A stretch of 57,860 nt of DNA, from assembly GCF_003054195.1 (NCBI RefSeq), contig NZ_QBKP01000023.1, positions 1-57,860 of the forward strand, read 5' to 3'. Position 1 is the stretch's first letter. Each line of letters opens with the position of its first letter. The notes beneath the pieces were generated by a model. It worked only from the letters and a program-made list of their open reading frames with translations, had not been told where the DNA came from and did no database searches. Below, piece after piece: positions 39,751-47,044 of this stretch. The translations under genes and the position numbers were made by a program. Source of the stretch: Gemmobacter caeni. Its GTDB lineage: Bacteria > Pseudomonadota > Alphaproteobacteria > Rhodobacterales > Rhodobacteraceae.

Positions 39751-40838
39751 GGCACCTCCCGGATGCTCGACTGGCCGATGTCATCGGCGATGGCGAAGCT
39801 TTGCCCGCGCGCACCCAGACTGTCAAACAGTCCCGGCTCCGTCCCGGTCATGATCGCCTGCGCACCCAGGGCGCAGATCTCGTCATAAAGTGCGGTACGA
39901 CGCCCTGCGTCCAGATGCGCGGCCACTTCATCCAGCAAAAGGATCGGCGGGCGGCCCAGATCGGTGGCCAGCGCCCGCGCATTCGCCAGCATCAGGCTGA
40001 TCAGCAGTGCCTTCTGCTCGCCTGTTGAACATTGATCGGCGGGTACGCCCTTGGCGCTGAACACAGCTTGCAGATCAACACGATGTGGCCCCAGCAGTGT
40101 GCGCCCCGCCGCCAAGTCACGGCGCCGGTTTTCCGCCAGCGCCGTGGCAAGGTCATCCACCTCGCCTTCGGGGTGAACCAGCGTCAGTGATGCACGGGGA
40201 AAAGCCGTCTCCGCCCCCTCCTGCGCTGCCATCAGACGTGCCAGCGCATCGGCGCGGTTTGCCGCAATCACCGCAGCTGAGGCGGCCATCTGCGCCTCCA
40301 GTGCGCCATACCAATGCGGGTCGCGCACCTCGTCCTTCAACAGCCGGTTGCGGTCGCGCATGGCCTTTTCGTAAGCCAGCACCGCTTCGGCATGATCCGG
40401 CGCAAAGCTCAGCACCGAGCGATCCAGAAACCGCCGCCGCCCCTCTGCCGCCTCGATCCACAGCCGGTCCATCGCAGGTACCAGCCAGACCATGCGCAGA
40501 ATGCGCGCGAGTGCCAGTTGCGGCGCGGTCTTGCCATCCACGCGCACCTGTCGCGGTCCGCCTTCGGCCCAGGTTTCCAGCTCATGCGCCGCGCTCAAGC
40601 CCGCCACGGTGGCGGCAACTTTCCAGCCGATCGCCTCGGGCCGCCGTGCCAGATCCTCGACCGCCGCGCGCCGCAATCCGCGACCGGGCGACAGCAGCGA
40701 TACCGCTTCAAGGATATTGGTCTTGCCCGCGCCATTGGCTCCGACCAGCGCCACCGGCCGCCCGTCGAACTCCAGCCGCGCAGCGCGATGGCTGCGGAAA
40801 TGCGAAAGCTGAAGCGTCAGGATCGCCAGACCGCTCAC
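39747..40838 (-). CDS. recF: DNA replication and repair protein RecF
   Basis: A 363-residue SMC-like ATPase that helps load RecA at single-strand gaps. Walker A is GANGAGKTN, near the N-terminus (LSHFRSHRAARLEFDGRPVALVGANG). The signature is STGEQKALLISLMLANA and Walker B is PPILLLDEVAAHLDAGRR. A GTG start is used, with AAGGGG upstream. The gene follows dnaN after a strong terminator, so it is likely to have its own promoter within the 80-bp gap or to depend on read-through. Confidence 0.95.
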   Translation of the reverse strand: MSGLAILTLQLSHFRSHRAARLEFDGRPVALVGANGAGKTNILEAVSLLSPGRGLRRAAVEDLARRPEAIGWKVAATVAGLSAAHELETWAEGGPRQVRVDGKTAPQLALARILRMVWLVPAMDRLWIEAAEGRRRFLDRSVLSFAPDHAEAVLAYEKAMRDRNRLLKDEVRDPHWYGALEAQMAASAAVIAANRADALARLMAAQEGAETAFPRASLTLVHPEGEVDDLATALAENRRRDLAAGRTLLGPHRVDLQAVFSAKGVPADQCSTGEQKALLISLMLANARALATDLGRPPILLLDEVAAHLDAGRRTALYDEICALGAQAIMTGTEPGLFDSLGARGQSFAIADDIGQSSIREVP

Positions 40839-40870
40839 CCGAACCCCTTTTGCTTCTTGCCCAAATACTC

Positions 40871-40899
40871 AAAAAACGGCGGCCACAGGTGCCGCCGTT
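40871..40899 (-). terminator. Rho-independent terminator after dnaN
   Basis: On the minus strand a perfect 9-bp stem, AACGGCGGC and GCCGCCGTT, with a seven-base loop runs straight into a run of T (40876-40871). It lies 21 bases after the dnaN stop and separates dnaN from recF. Confidence 0.85.
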
Positions 40900-40920
40900 G
40901 CCCGGTCTGCCCTGACGGTG

Positions 40921-42039
40921 TCAGACGCGCATCGGCATCACAACATAGACTGCCGAAGTGTCATTGCCTTCGCGCATCAGCGTCGGATCGCCCGAAGAAT
41001 TGAACAGGAACACCGCATTTTCACGGTCCACCTGGCTCGCAATTTCCAGCAGGTACTTGGCGTTGAAGCCGATCTCCAGCCGCTCATCCCCGTAGGCCAC
41101 CGCCAGTTCTTCCTCGGCGGCGCCGCTGTCAGGCGCGTTGACTGACAGGATCAGCCGGTCTTCATCGAGGCTCAGCTTCACGGCGCGCGAGCGTTCCGAC
41201 GACACGGTTGCCACACGGTCAACCGCCTTGGCAAAATCGGTGGCATCCACCTCCAGCCGGCGCGAGTTGTTCATCGGGATGACGCGGGTGTAATCGGGGA
41301 AGGTGCCGTCGATGACTTTCGAGGTCATGGTGATGGCTGGCGTCGCAAAGCGCACCTTGGTCTCGGAGACCGAAACCGCGATCTGTGCTTCGTCATCGTC
41401 CAGCAGCTTGCGCAACTCGTTCACCGTCTTGCGCGGCACGATCACACCGGGCATGCCCTCGGCCCCGGGGGGAAGAGCGGCGTCGATCCGGGCAAGGCGG
41501 TGTCCGTCGGTTGCCACGCACCGGAGCACCGGGCCATCCTCGCCGGTCGAGACATGCATGTAGACGCCGTTCAGATAATAACGGGTTTCCTCGGTCGAGA
41601 TGGCGAATTTCGCCTTGTCGAACAGACGGCGCAGCACCGGGGCCGGGGCTGCGAAATTCGTCGCATATTCCGACGAGGCCATGACCGGGAAATCTTCTTT
41701 CGGCAGCGTCGCCAGATTGAAGGTCGATTTGCCCGCCGTCACCGTCAGTCGGCCAGCCGCCGGATCGTCGGCCAGCGTGACCAGCGCGCCATCAGGCAGC
41801 TTGCGCACGATTTCATGCAGCATCACGGCCGAGACGGTGGTGGCACCGGGGCGTTCCACCATGGCGGGGGCGCGGTCCACCACCTCGATGTCAAGGTCGG
41901 TGGCGCGGAAGCTGACCTGATCGCCCTCGGCCTCCATCAGCACATTGGCGAGGATCGGGATGGTATTGCGCCGTTCCACCACCGACTGCGCCTGAGCCAC
42001 GGCCTTGAGCAGCGTGCCGCGTTCAATGCTGATCTTCAT
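40921..42039 (-). CDS. dnaN: DNA polymerase III beta subunit (sliding clamp)
   Basis: A 372-residue sliding clamp, the normal length. The start at 42039 gives MKISIERGTLLKAVAQAQSVVERRNTIPIL, the conserved N-terminus; a longer frame adds unrelated residues. Other conserved parts are VMLHEIVRKLPDGALV, YYLNGVYMHV, VATDGHRLARI and the C-terminal VYVVMPMRV. It is 156 bp downstream of dnaA, with a hairpin overlapping the dnaA stop in between. Confidence 0.97.
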   Translation of the reverse strand: MKISIERGTLLKAVAQAQSVVERRNTIPILANVLMEAEGDQVSFRATDLDIEVVDRAPAMVERPGATTVSAVMLHEIVRKLPDGALVTLADDPAAGRLTVTAGKSTFNLATLPKEDFPVMASSEYATNFAAPAPVLRRLFDKAKFAISTEETRYYLNGVYMHVSTGEDGPVLRCVATDGHRLARIDAALPPGAEGMPGVIVPRKTVNELRKLLDDDEAQIAVSVSETKVRFATPAITMTSKVIDGTFPDYTRVIPMNNSRRLEVDATDFAKAVDRVATVSSERSRAVKLSLDEDRLILSVNAPDSGAAEEELAVAYGDERLEIGFNAKYLLEIASQVDRENAVFLFNSSGDPTLMREGNDTSAVYVVMPMRV

Positions 42040-42180
42040 CCCTGTCATCCTTCGCTTGCGGGATACCAAAATTAGCCGGTTCCCGCCGGTTCTCAAGCAA
42101 TTTCGGCGACATTCGGCCGGAACGGCGGGGCCGTCAAGTCACGGCGGCCCTGCATTGCCCGGCGTTGCATTCCTGCCCCG

Positions 42181-42211
42181 CCTTTTGAAGGGCCTTCAGC
42201 CCTGCAAAAGG
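42181..42211 (-). terminator. Hairpin overlapping the dnaA stop codon
   Basis: A 13-bp inverted repeat with one mismatch (CCTTTTGAAGGGC and GCCCTGCAAAAGG) with a five-base loop contains the dnaA stop codon in its loop. There is no T-run after it on the minus strand, so it may weaken rather than end transcription into dnaN, or protect the 3' end of the message. Confidence 0.5.
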
Positions 42212-43572
42212 CGCCGCAACAGTTGCAGATCATCGGCCAGCTGGCTGTCGGTGGCCATCAGCTCCTCGATCTTGCGGACCCCATGCATGATGGTGGTGTG
42301 GTCGCGCCCGCCGAAGCGGCGACCGATTTCCGGCAGGCTGCGCGGGGTCAGCTGCTTCGCCAGATACATAGCCACCTGACGCGGGCGGGCGATGTTGCGC
42401 AGGCGTTTCGGCCCGATCATGTCGCTGAGACGGATGTTGTAGTGTTCGGCCACCTTCCGCTGGATTTCCTCGATGGTTACCTTGCGGTCCGAGGCGCGCA
42501 GGATATCGGCAAGACAATCCTGCGTCAGATCCAGCGTGATCTCGCGGCCGACAAGGCTTGCGAAAGCGAACAGGCGGGTCAGCGCACCTTCCAGCACGCG
42601 GACGTTGGTGCTGATGCGATGAGCCAGAAACTCCAGCACGCCCGGCGCGATTACCAGACCCTTGTACTGGTCGCGGTAGAATTCGGCCTTCTGTTGCAGG
42701 ATGCCAAGACGCAGCTCGTAATCGGTCGGGTGCAGATCCACCACGAGGCCGCATTGCAGGCGGCTCTTGATCCGTTCCTCCAGATCCTTGATCTCGCCCG
42801 GCGCGCGGTCGGCGGAAATCACGATCTGCTTGTTCTGGTCGACCAGCGCGTTGAACGTGTGGAAGAACTCTTCCTGTGTCGAATCCTTGCCGGCGATGAA
42901 CTGAACGTCATCAACCATCAGAACGTCGACCGAGCGGAACATCTCCTTGAAATCCATGACAGAACGGTCGCGCAGCGACTGCACGAAGCGGTACATGAAC
43001 TGTTCTGCGGACAGATAGAGCACGCGGAGTTCCGGTTTGCGCTGCTGAAGTTCATGCGCGATGGCATGCATCAGGTGCGTCTTGCCGAGACCGACGCCGC
43101 CATACAGGAACAGCGGGTTGAAGGTCACCGGCCCGCCTTCGGCCACGCGGCGCGCGGCGGCATGGGCGAGCTCATTGGGTTTGCCGACCACGAAACTGTC
43201 GAAGGTGAAACGGGCATCCAGCGGCGCGCCCGGCAGATCCTCGTCGCGCGCGCGGGAGCGGGCGGCGGGCTTTTCGGCGGCACGCGGCGCAGCGGCTGCG
43301 GCACGGGCAGGTTTGGCAGGCGCCGCACCGGCGGAACCCACGGCAAATTCCAGGCGGACGATCTCGGCCCCGGCTGCGTTCAGATGGGTGCGGATATGTT
43401 CGCCATAGTTGCGCGACACCCAGTCACCAAAGAAGGTTGTCGGCACTTCGAAATGCGCGACGCCGTTCTTCAGCGCGGAAAGCTTCAGCGGCTCGATCCA
43501 GGTCGTGTAGTTGTGCTTGCCCAGCCTTTTTTCCAGTTGCTCACGAATCTCGCCCCAAGTCTCGTTTGTCAT
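42196..43572 (-). CDS. dnaA: Chromosomal replication initiator protein DnaA
   Basis: A 458-residue AAA+ initiator. The start at 43572 gives MTNETWGEIREQLEKRLGKHNYTTWIEPL, the conserved domain I. A low-complexity Ala/Pro linker (domain II, about 85-125) follows. Domain III has Walker A YGGVGLGKTHLMHAI and Walker B VDVLMVDDVQFIAGK. Domain IV has the DNA-binding signature GGRDHTTIMHGVRKIE. A purine-rich AAAAGAGA precedes the ATG. It is transcribed away from rpsT. The upstream gap is rich in GANTC sites, suggesting methylation control. Confidence 0.97.
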   Translation of the reverse strand: MTNETWGEIREQLEKRLGKHNYTTWIEPLKLSALKNGVAHFEVPTTFFGDWVSRNYGEHIRTHLNAAGAEIVRLEFAVGSAGAAPAKPARAAAAAPRAAEKPAARSRARDEDLPGAPLDARFTFDSFVVGKPNELAHAAARRVAEGGPVTFNPLFLYGGVGLGKTHLMHAIAHELQQRKPELRVLYLSAEQFMYRFVQSLRDRSVMDFKEMFRSVDVLMVDDVQFIAGKDSTQEEFFHTFNALVDQNKQIVISADRAPGEIKDLEERIKSRLQCGLVVDLHPTDYELRLGILQQKAEFYRDQYKGLVIAPGVLEFLAHRISTNVRVLEGALTRLFAFASLVGREITLDLTQDCLADILRASDRKVTIEEIQRKVAEHYNIRLSDMIGPKRLRNIARPRQVAMYLAKQLTPRSLPEIGRRFGGRDHTTIMHGVRKIEELMATDSQLADDLQLLRRLLQG

Positions 43573-43793
43573 TCTCTTTTCAACCCGTCCCGTGCCGTTC
43601 TTTTGGCTACGTTGGGGCGCATACGGCGCCCGATCCCCACATACTTCGCGGCAACGCCGCGCGCTTTTCGCGTGATCAGGGGGGAACGACGGGCACGCCA
43701 CGGCCGGAAGCTCCGGTCATGTGCGCCAAATGGCGTATTCTGCGCAAAAATAGCGCAGGCCATGTCATAAGTGACCGCGATCAAAGCCCGGTT

Positions 43794-43816
43794 CCCTGCA
43801 TGGGCAGCATGCAGGG
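43794..43816. repeat. Perfect inverted repeat upstream of dnaA
   Basis: CCCTGCATG and CATGCAGGG are exact reverse complements separated by GGCAG. It lies about 220 bases upstream of the dnaA start and could be a protein-binding site or a leader hairpin if dnaA transcription begins further upstream. Confidence 0.55.
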
Positions 43817-43981
43817 CGGCAGCCCGTGGATTCGGATCACGATCTTGGTTGTCCCCCAGGACAGCGGAATCGCAGGGCCAAGCTAGCCCGCCGCACGCGG
43901 CGCCTGCAACCGAACTTCGTTGTTGACAGAACTTTGTGGCAGCGAATCCCGAGTCGCGTGCAAACGTGCCACGAACCCCTG

Positions 43982-44026
43982 AAAAAACGCTGAAAATGCG
44001 TGAAAATGGGCTTGAAAACGCAAAAA
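43982..44026. other. Helically phased A-tracts (predicted bent DNA)
   Basis: A-runs of four to six bases are centred near 43984, 43994, 44004, 44016 and 44024, that is, about 10-12 bp apart for the first four, within repeated TGAAAA units. Such phasing produces intrinsic curvature. The last run is also the T-tail of the rpsT terminator. Confidence 0.5.
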
Positions 44027-44046
44027 GCGCGCCATTTGGCGCGCTT
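44022..44046 (-). terminator. Rho-independent terminator after rpsT
   Basis: On the minus strand a perfect 9-bp stem, AAGCGCGCC and GGCGCGCTT, with a four-base loop is followed by TTTTT and then GCGTTTTC. It lies 37 bases after the rpsT stop. Confidence 0.88.
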
Positions 44047-44083
44047 AGGGCGTGACCTTCATGTCACGGCAGATTCGGGCAGA

Positions 44084-44350
44084 TCAGGCGTTCAGAGCCT
44101 TCACGCGCGAGGCCAGACGCGACATTTTGCGCGCCACGGTGTTCTTGTGCAGCACGCCTTTGGTGACGCCGCGGGCCAGTTCCGGCTGGGCATTCTTCAG
44201 GGCTTCGGCGGCAGCGGTCTGGTCGCCCGAGGCAATGGCTTCCTCGACCTTGCGCAGGTAGGTACGGATGCGCGAGCGGCGGGCCTTGTTGACGGCATAA
44301 CGCGCTTCGGACTGACGGGCGCGTTTCTTGGACTGGGGCGTATTGGCCAT
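44084..44350 (-). CDS. rpsT: 30S ribosomal protein S20
   Basis: An 88-residue basic helical ribosomal protein that binds 16S rRNA. The start at 44350 gives [39 protein letters not shown], the canonical S20 N-terminus. The conserved [22 protein letters not shown] closes it. It is located upstream of dnaA and in the same direction, the standard alphaproteobacterial order, and is followed by its own terminator. Confidence 0.97.
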   Translation of the reverse strand: MANTPQSKKRARQSEARYAVNKARRSRIRTYLRKVEEAIASGDQTAAAEALKNAQPELARGVTKGVLHKNTVARKMSRLASRVKALNA

Positions 44351-44441
44351 GGGCTGAATCCTTCGGGTCGTATGTTGCGGTTGCTGCAATAGACCCAAGG
44401 CAACCGTCCCCTCGGGGAAGGTCATGATTCTTGCCTAAGCG

Positions 44442-44466
44442 GGCCCACGCGCATGTACCGTGGGCC
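44442..44466. terminator. Hairpin between enoyl-CoA hydratase and rpsT
   Basis: GGCCCACG and CGTGGGCC form a perfect 8-bp stem around a nine-base loop, 34 bases after the end of the enoyl-CoA hydratase gene. No T-run follows on either strand, so termination strength is uncertain. Confidence 0.4.
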
Positions 44467-44499
44467 TATAGGTCAGATTCCCGGCGAAGGGAAGCGGAA

Positions 44500-45276
44500 T
44501 CAGCGGTCGCGGAACTGCGGCTGCCGCTTTTCAAGGAAGGCGGCCATGCCTTCCTTCTGATCCTCGGTCGCGAACAGGGCATGGAACACCCGGCGTTCGA
44601 ACAGGATGCCCTCGCGCAGCGTGGTTTCATAGCTGCGGTTCACGCATTCCTTCACCGCCATGCTGGTCAGCATGGATTTCTCGGCGATCTTGGCGGCGGC
44701 CTTCTTCGCTTCTGTCAGCAGATCCTTGGCGGGGACCACGCGACTGACCAGGCCCGAGCGTTCGGCCTCGGCGGCATCCATGAAGCGGCCGGTCAGGTGC
44801 ATGTCCATCGACTTCGACTTGCCGACAAAGCGTGTCAGGCGCTGGGTGCCGCCGATTCCGGCCACCACGCCAAGGTTGATCTCGGGCTGGCCAAATTTCG
44901 CGGTGTCCGAGGCGATGATGAAATCACAGGCCATGGCCAGTTCGCAGCCGCCGCCCAGCGCATAGCCGGAAACGGCCGCAATGATCGGCTTGCGGGTGCG
45001 CATGATGGCGTCGGATTCGCGGGCGAAGAAATCCTCGCCGAACATTTCGACAAAGGATTTTTCCGACATTTCCTTGATGTCGGCCCCGGCGGCAAAGGCT
45101 TTTTCCGATCCGGTGATCACGATGCAGCGCACCGAATCGTCCTTGTCGGCCTCACCCAGCGCCACCGCCAGTTCGGAAAGCAGCTTGCTGTTCAGCGCAT
45201 TCAGCGCGTCCGGCCGGTTCAGGCGGATCAGCGCGATATAATCCTCGATCTCGACGATCAGCGTTTCATAGGCCAT
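44500..45276 (-). CDS. Enoyl-CoA hydratase
   Basis: A 258-residue crotonase-fold enzyme that adds water to 2-enoyl-CoA in beta-oxidation. The oxyanion-hole segments are [13 protein letters not shown] and [18 protein letters not shown]. The catalytic glutamates of mitochondrial-type crotonase are present in [35 protein letters not shown]-like sequence, the second in the FGQPEINLG region. The end [12 protein letters not shown] is typical of short-chain enoyl-CoA hydratases. It is placed beside rpsT, as in many alphaproteobacteria. Confidence 0.94.
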   Translation of the reverse strand: MAYETLIVEIEDYIALIRLNRPDALNALNSKLLSELAVALGEADKDDSVRCIVITGSEKAFAAGADIKEMSEKSFVEMFGEDFFARESDAIMRTRKPIIAAVSGYALGGGCELAMACDFIIASDTAKFGQPEINLGVVAGIGGTQRLTRFVGKSKSMDMHLTGRFMDAAEAERSGLVSRVVPAKDLLTEAKKAAAKIAEKSMLTSMAVKECVNRSYETTLREGILFERRVFHALFATEDQKEGMAAFLEKRQPQFRDR

Positions 45277-45348
45277 GCGGAGGCTCCCCTTTGGTCTGGG
45301 CCGAGTCCTATCAGCCTCACGGAAACGTGCAAGCCCGCAGTCCCGACG

Positions 45349-46200
45349 TTACTTCTGGCAGACGGGGCAGAAGAAGCTTGACCGCCCCGATTGCACTATC
45401 CGGTGCAGATGTGCCGTGCAACCGGGCGTCGTGCAGGGCTGACCCTCGCGGTCATAGACCCGGAAACTGTGCTGGAAATAGCCCAGTTCGCCATCGGCTT
45501 GCCGGTAATCCTTCAGCGACGAGCCGCCCGCCTCGATCGCTTCGGCCAGAACCTCGCGGATCAGCGGCACAAGGCGCGCGGCCTCTGCGGGCGAAATGTC
45601 GCGCGCAAAGCGGGCAGGGTGGATACCGGCGCGGAACAGCACCTCGCAGACGTAGATGTTCCCCAGCCCCGCCACCAGGTGTTGATCCAGCAGTGCCGAT
45701 TTGACTGGCGTGGCACGGCCTTTCAGGCGGGAGGCCAGATAATGCTCGTGGAAATCGTTGCCCAGAGGCTCCGGCCCCAGCACGGACAACAGCGGATGCG
45801 CCTCGGCCCCCGCCGTCGGCAGCAGATCCATCGCGCCAAAGCGGCGGGCATCGTTAAAGGTGACGCGGGCGCCCCCATCCATATCCAGCACGACATGATC
45901 ATGCTTGGCAGGCGCGGGGTGGTCATGGTGAAAACCGCCCACCTGCGTCCCGGAAATCAACATGCGCCCCGACATGCCCAGATGGATCAGCAGCGTCTCG
46001 CCCGTCGAAAGATCGGCCAGGATGTATTTTGACCGACGCCGCAGGGTGTTCACCCTGGCCCCGGTCAGCCGGTCGGCCATGCCGGGCGGGAAGGGCCAGC
46101 GCAGGTCGGGGCGGTTCACCTGCGCGCGGGCGATCACCTGCCCCTCCATCACCGGCAAAAGGCCACGGCGGACGGTTTCAACCTCGGGCAGTTCGGGCAT
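45349..46200 (-). CDS. mutM: Formamidopyrimidine-DNA glycosylase
   Basis: A 283-residue bifunctional DNA glycosylase/AP lyase that removes oxidised purines such as 8-oxoguanine. The mature N-terminus [13 protein letters not shown] carries the catalytic Pro and Glu. The helix-two-turn-helix is in [27 protein letters not shown]. The C-terminal zinc finger is complete (CTTPGC and FFCPVC). It is divergently transcribed from ubiE across a 94-bp gap. Confidence 0.96.
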   Translation of the reverse strand: MPELPEVETVRRGLLPVMEGQVIARAQVNRPDLRWPFPPGMADRLTGARVNTLRRRSKYILADLSTGETLLIHLGMSGRMLISGTQVGGFHHDHPAPAKHDHVVLDMDGGARVTFNDARRFGAMDLLPTAGAEAHPLLSVLGPEPLGNDFHEHYLASRLKGRATPVKSALLDQHLVAGLGNIYVCEVLFRAGIHPARFARDISPAEAARLVPLIREVLAEAIEAGGSSLKDYRQADGELGYFQHSFRVYDREGQPCTTPGCTAHLHRIVQSGRSSFFCPVCQK

Positions 46201-46227
46201 GGTTTCCCCTTCGGACAGATCGGCGCA

Positions 46228-46255
46228 TTGCGGCGGGCGCGCTCTGGCCTATAAG
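46228..46255 (+). promoter_or_regulatory. Predicted ubiE-ubiB promoter
   Basis: TTGCGG (46228-46233) and TATAAG (46250-46255) are separated by 16 bases. This is a plausible housekeeping promoter in the gap between divergent mutM and ubiE, about 40 bases before the ubiE start. Confidence 0.5.
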
Positions 46256-46294
46256 GAGGTCCAGCGCCGCGACGGCAAGCTCTGCGAGTATCCG

Positions 46295-47044
46295 ATGACC
46301 GACGATCAGAAAACCACCCATTTCGGCTTTCAGACGGTGAATGAGGCCGAAAAGGCCGGGATGGTGCATGGTGTCTTCACCCGCGTCGCCAGCAAATACG
46401 ACGTGATGAACGACGCCATGAGCCTTGGCATCCACCGCATCTGGAAGGATGCGATGATGGACTGGCTGGCCCCGCGTCCGGGGACGAAGCTTCTGGATGT
46501 GGCGGGCGGCACGGGCGATGTGTCCTTCCGCTATCTCAAGCGCGCGCCGGGCGCCCATGCCACCGTGCTGGACATGACCGAGTCGATGCTCGTCGAAGGC
46601 CGTCAGCGGGCCGAGGCGGACAGCATGGCCGACCGGCTGGATTGGGTGGTGGGCGATGCGATGGCGCTGCCCTTCAAGGCCAATACCTTCGATGTCTACA
46701 CGATCAGCTTCGGCATCCGGAACGTGACCCGCGTGCAGGATGCGCTGAACGAGGCGTTCCGTGTGCTGCGCCCCGGCGGGCGGCTGATGGTGCTGGAATT
46801 CAGTCAGATCCCCAATGATCTGATGCAGAAGGCCTATGACCTTTACAGCTTCAACCTGATCCCGGTGATGGGGCAGGTGATCGCGGGGGACCGTGACAGC
46901 TATCAGTATCTGGTGGAAAGCATCCGTAAGTTCCCTGATCAGGAAACCTTTGCCGGGATGATCCGGCAGGCGGGCTTCGGGCAGGTGAAGTATCGCAACC
47001 TGACCATGGGCATTGCCGCGCTGCATTCCGGCTGGAAGATCTGA
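46295..47044 (+). CDS. ubiE: Ubiquinone biosynthesis C-methyltransferase UbiE
   Basis: A 249-residue SAM-dependent methyltransferase that methylates the demethoxy-ubiquinol (or demethylmenaquinol) ring. The start at 46295 gives [28 protein letters not shown], the known alphaproteobacterial N-terminus. Motif I is [15 protein letters not shown]; the UbiE signatures are [20 protein letters not shown] and [16 protein letters not shown]. Its stop overlaps the ubiB start (TGATG), so the two quinone genes are coupled. Confidence 0.96.
   Translation: MTDDQKTTHFGFQTVNEAEKAGMVHGVFTRVASKYDVMNDAMSLGIHRIWKDAMMDWLAPRPGTKLLDVAGGTGDVSFRYLKRAPGAHATVLDMTESMLVEGRQRAEADSMADRLDWVVGDAMALPFKANTFDVYTISFGIRNVTRVQDALNEAFRVLRPGGRLMVLEFSQIPNDLMQKAYDLYSFNLIPVMGQVIAGDRDSYQYLVESIRKFPDQETFAGMIRQAGFGQVKYRNLTMGIAALHSGWKI

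Larger units (their letters stand above)
43829..44076. promoter_or_regulatory. Cluster of five GANTC (CcrM methylation) sites upstream of dnaA
   Basis: GANTC occurs at 43829 (GATTC), 43867 (GAATC), 43944 (GAATC), 43951 (GAGTC) and 44072 (GATTC). At this base composition about one would be expected in the same length. In Caulobacter the dnaA promoter carries GANTC sites whose methylation by CcrM affects transcription; a similar control is inferred here. Confidence 0.55.
43573..44083. other. dnaA-rpsT intergenic region
   Basis: No gene is supported in this ~510-bp gap. It holds the rpsT terminator, a run of phased A-tracts, five GANTC sites and a perfect 9-bp inverted repeat, all listed separately. 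I searched both strands by eye for the DnaA box TTATNCACA and close variants and found none, so I do not call an origin here. No confident dnaA promoter hexamers are visible. Confidence 0.6.

Noticed and set aside
43923-43950. TTGACA at 43923 as a promoter
   Set aside because: It reads on the plus strand away from dnaA, has no -10 at proper spacing and no plus-strand gene follows.
43724-44041. The 12-mer CGCCAAATGGCG (43724) and its reverse complement (44030) as a paired regulatory element
   Set aside because: The second copy is simply the core of the rpsT terminator stem and loop; two short GC-rich palindromes 300 bp apart can easily occur by chance.
43573-44083. Chromosomal origin oriC next to dnaA
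   Set aside because: No DnaA boxes close to TTATNCACA were found on either strand; bent DNA and GANTC sites alone are not enough.
46201-46294. An N-terminal extension of UbiE starting inside mutM
   Set aside because: The extension is antisense to mutM and unrelated to UbiE; the ATG at 46295 gives the conserved N-terminus.
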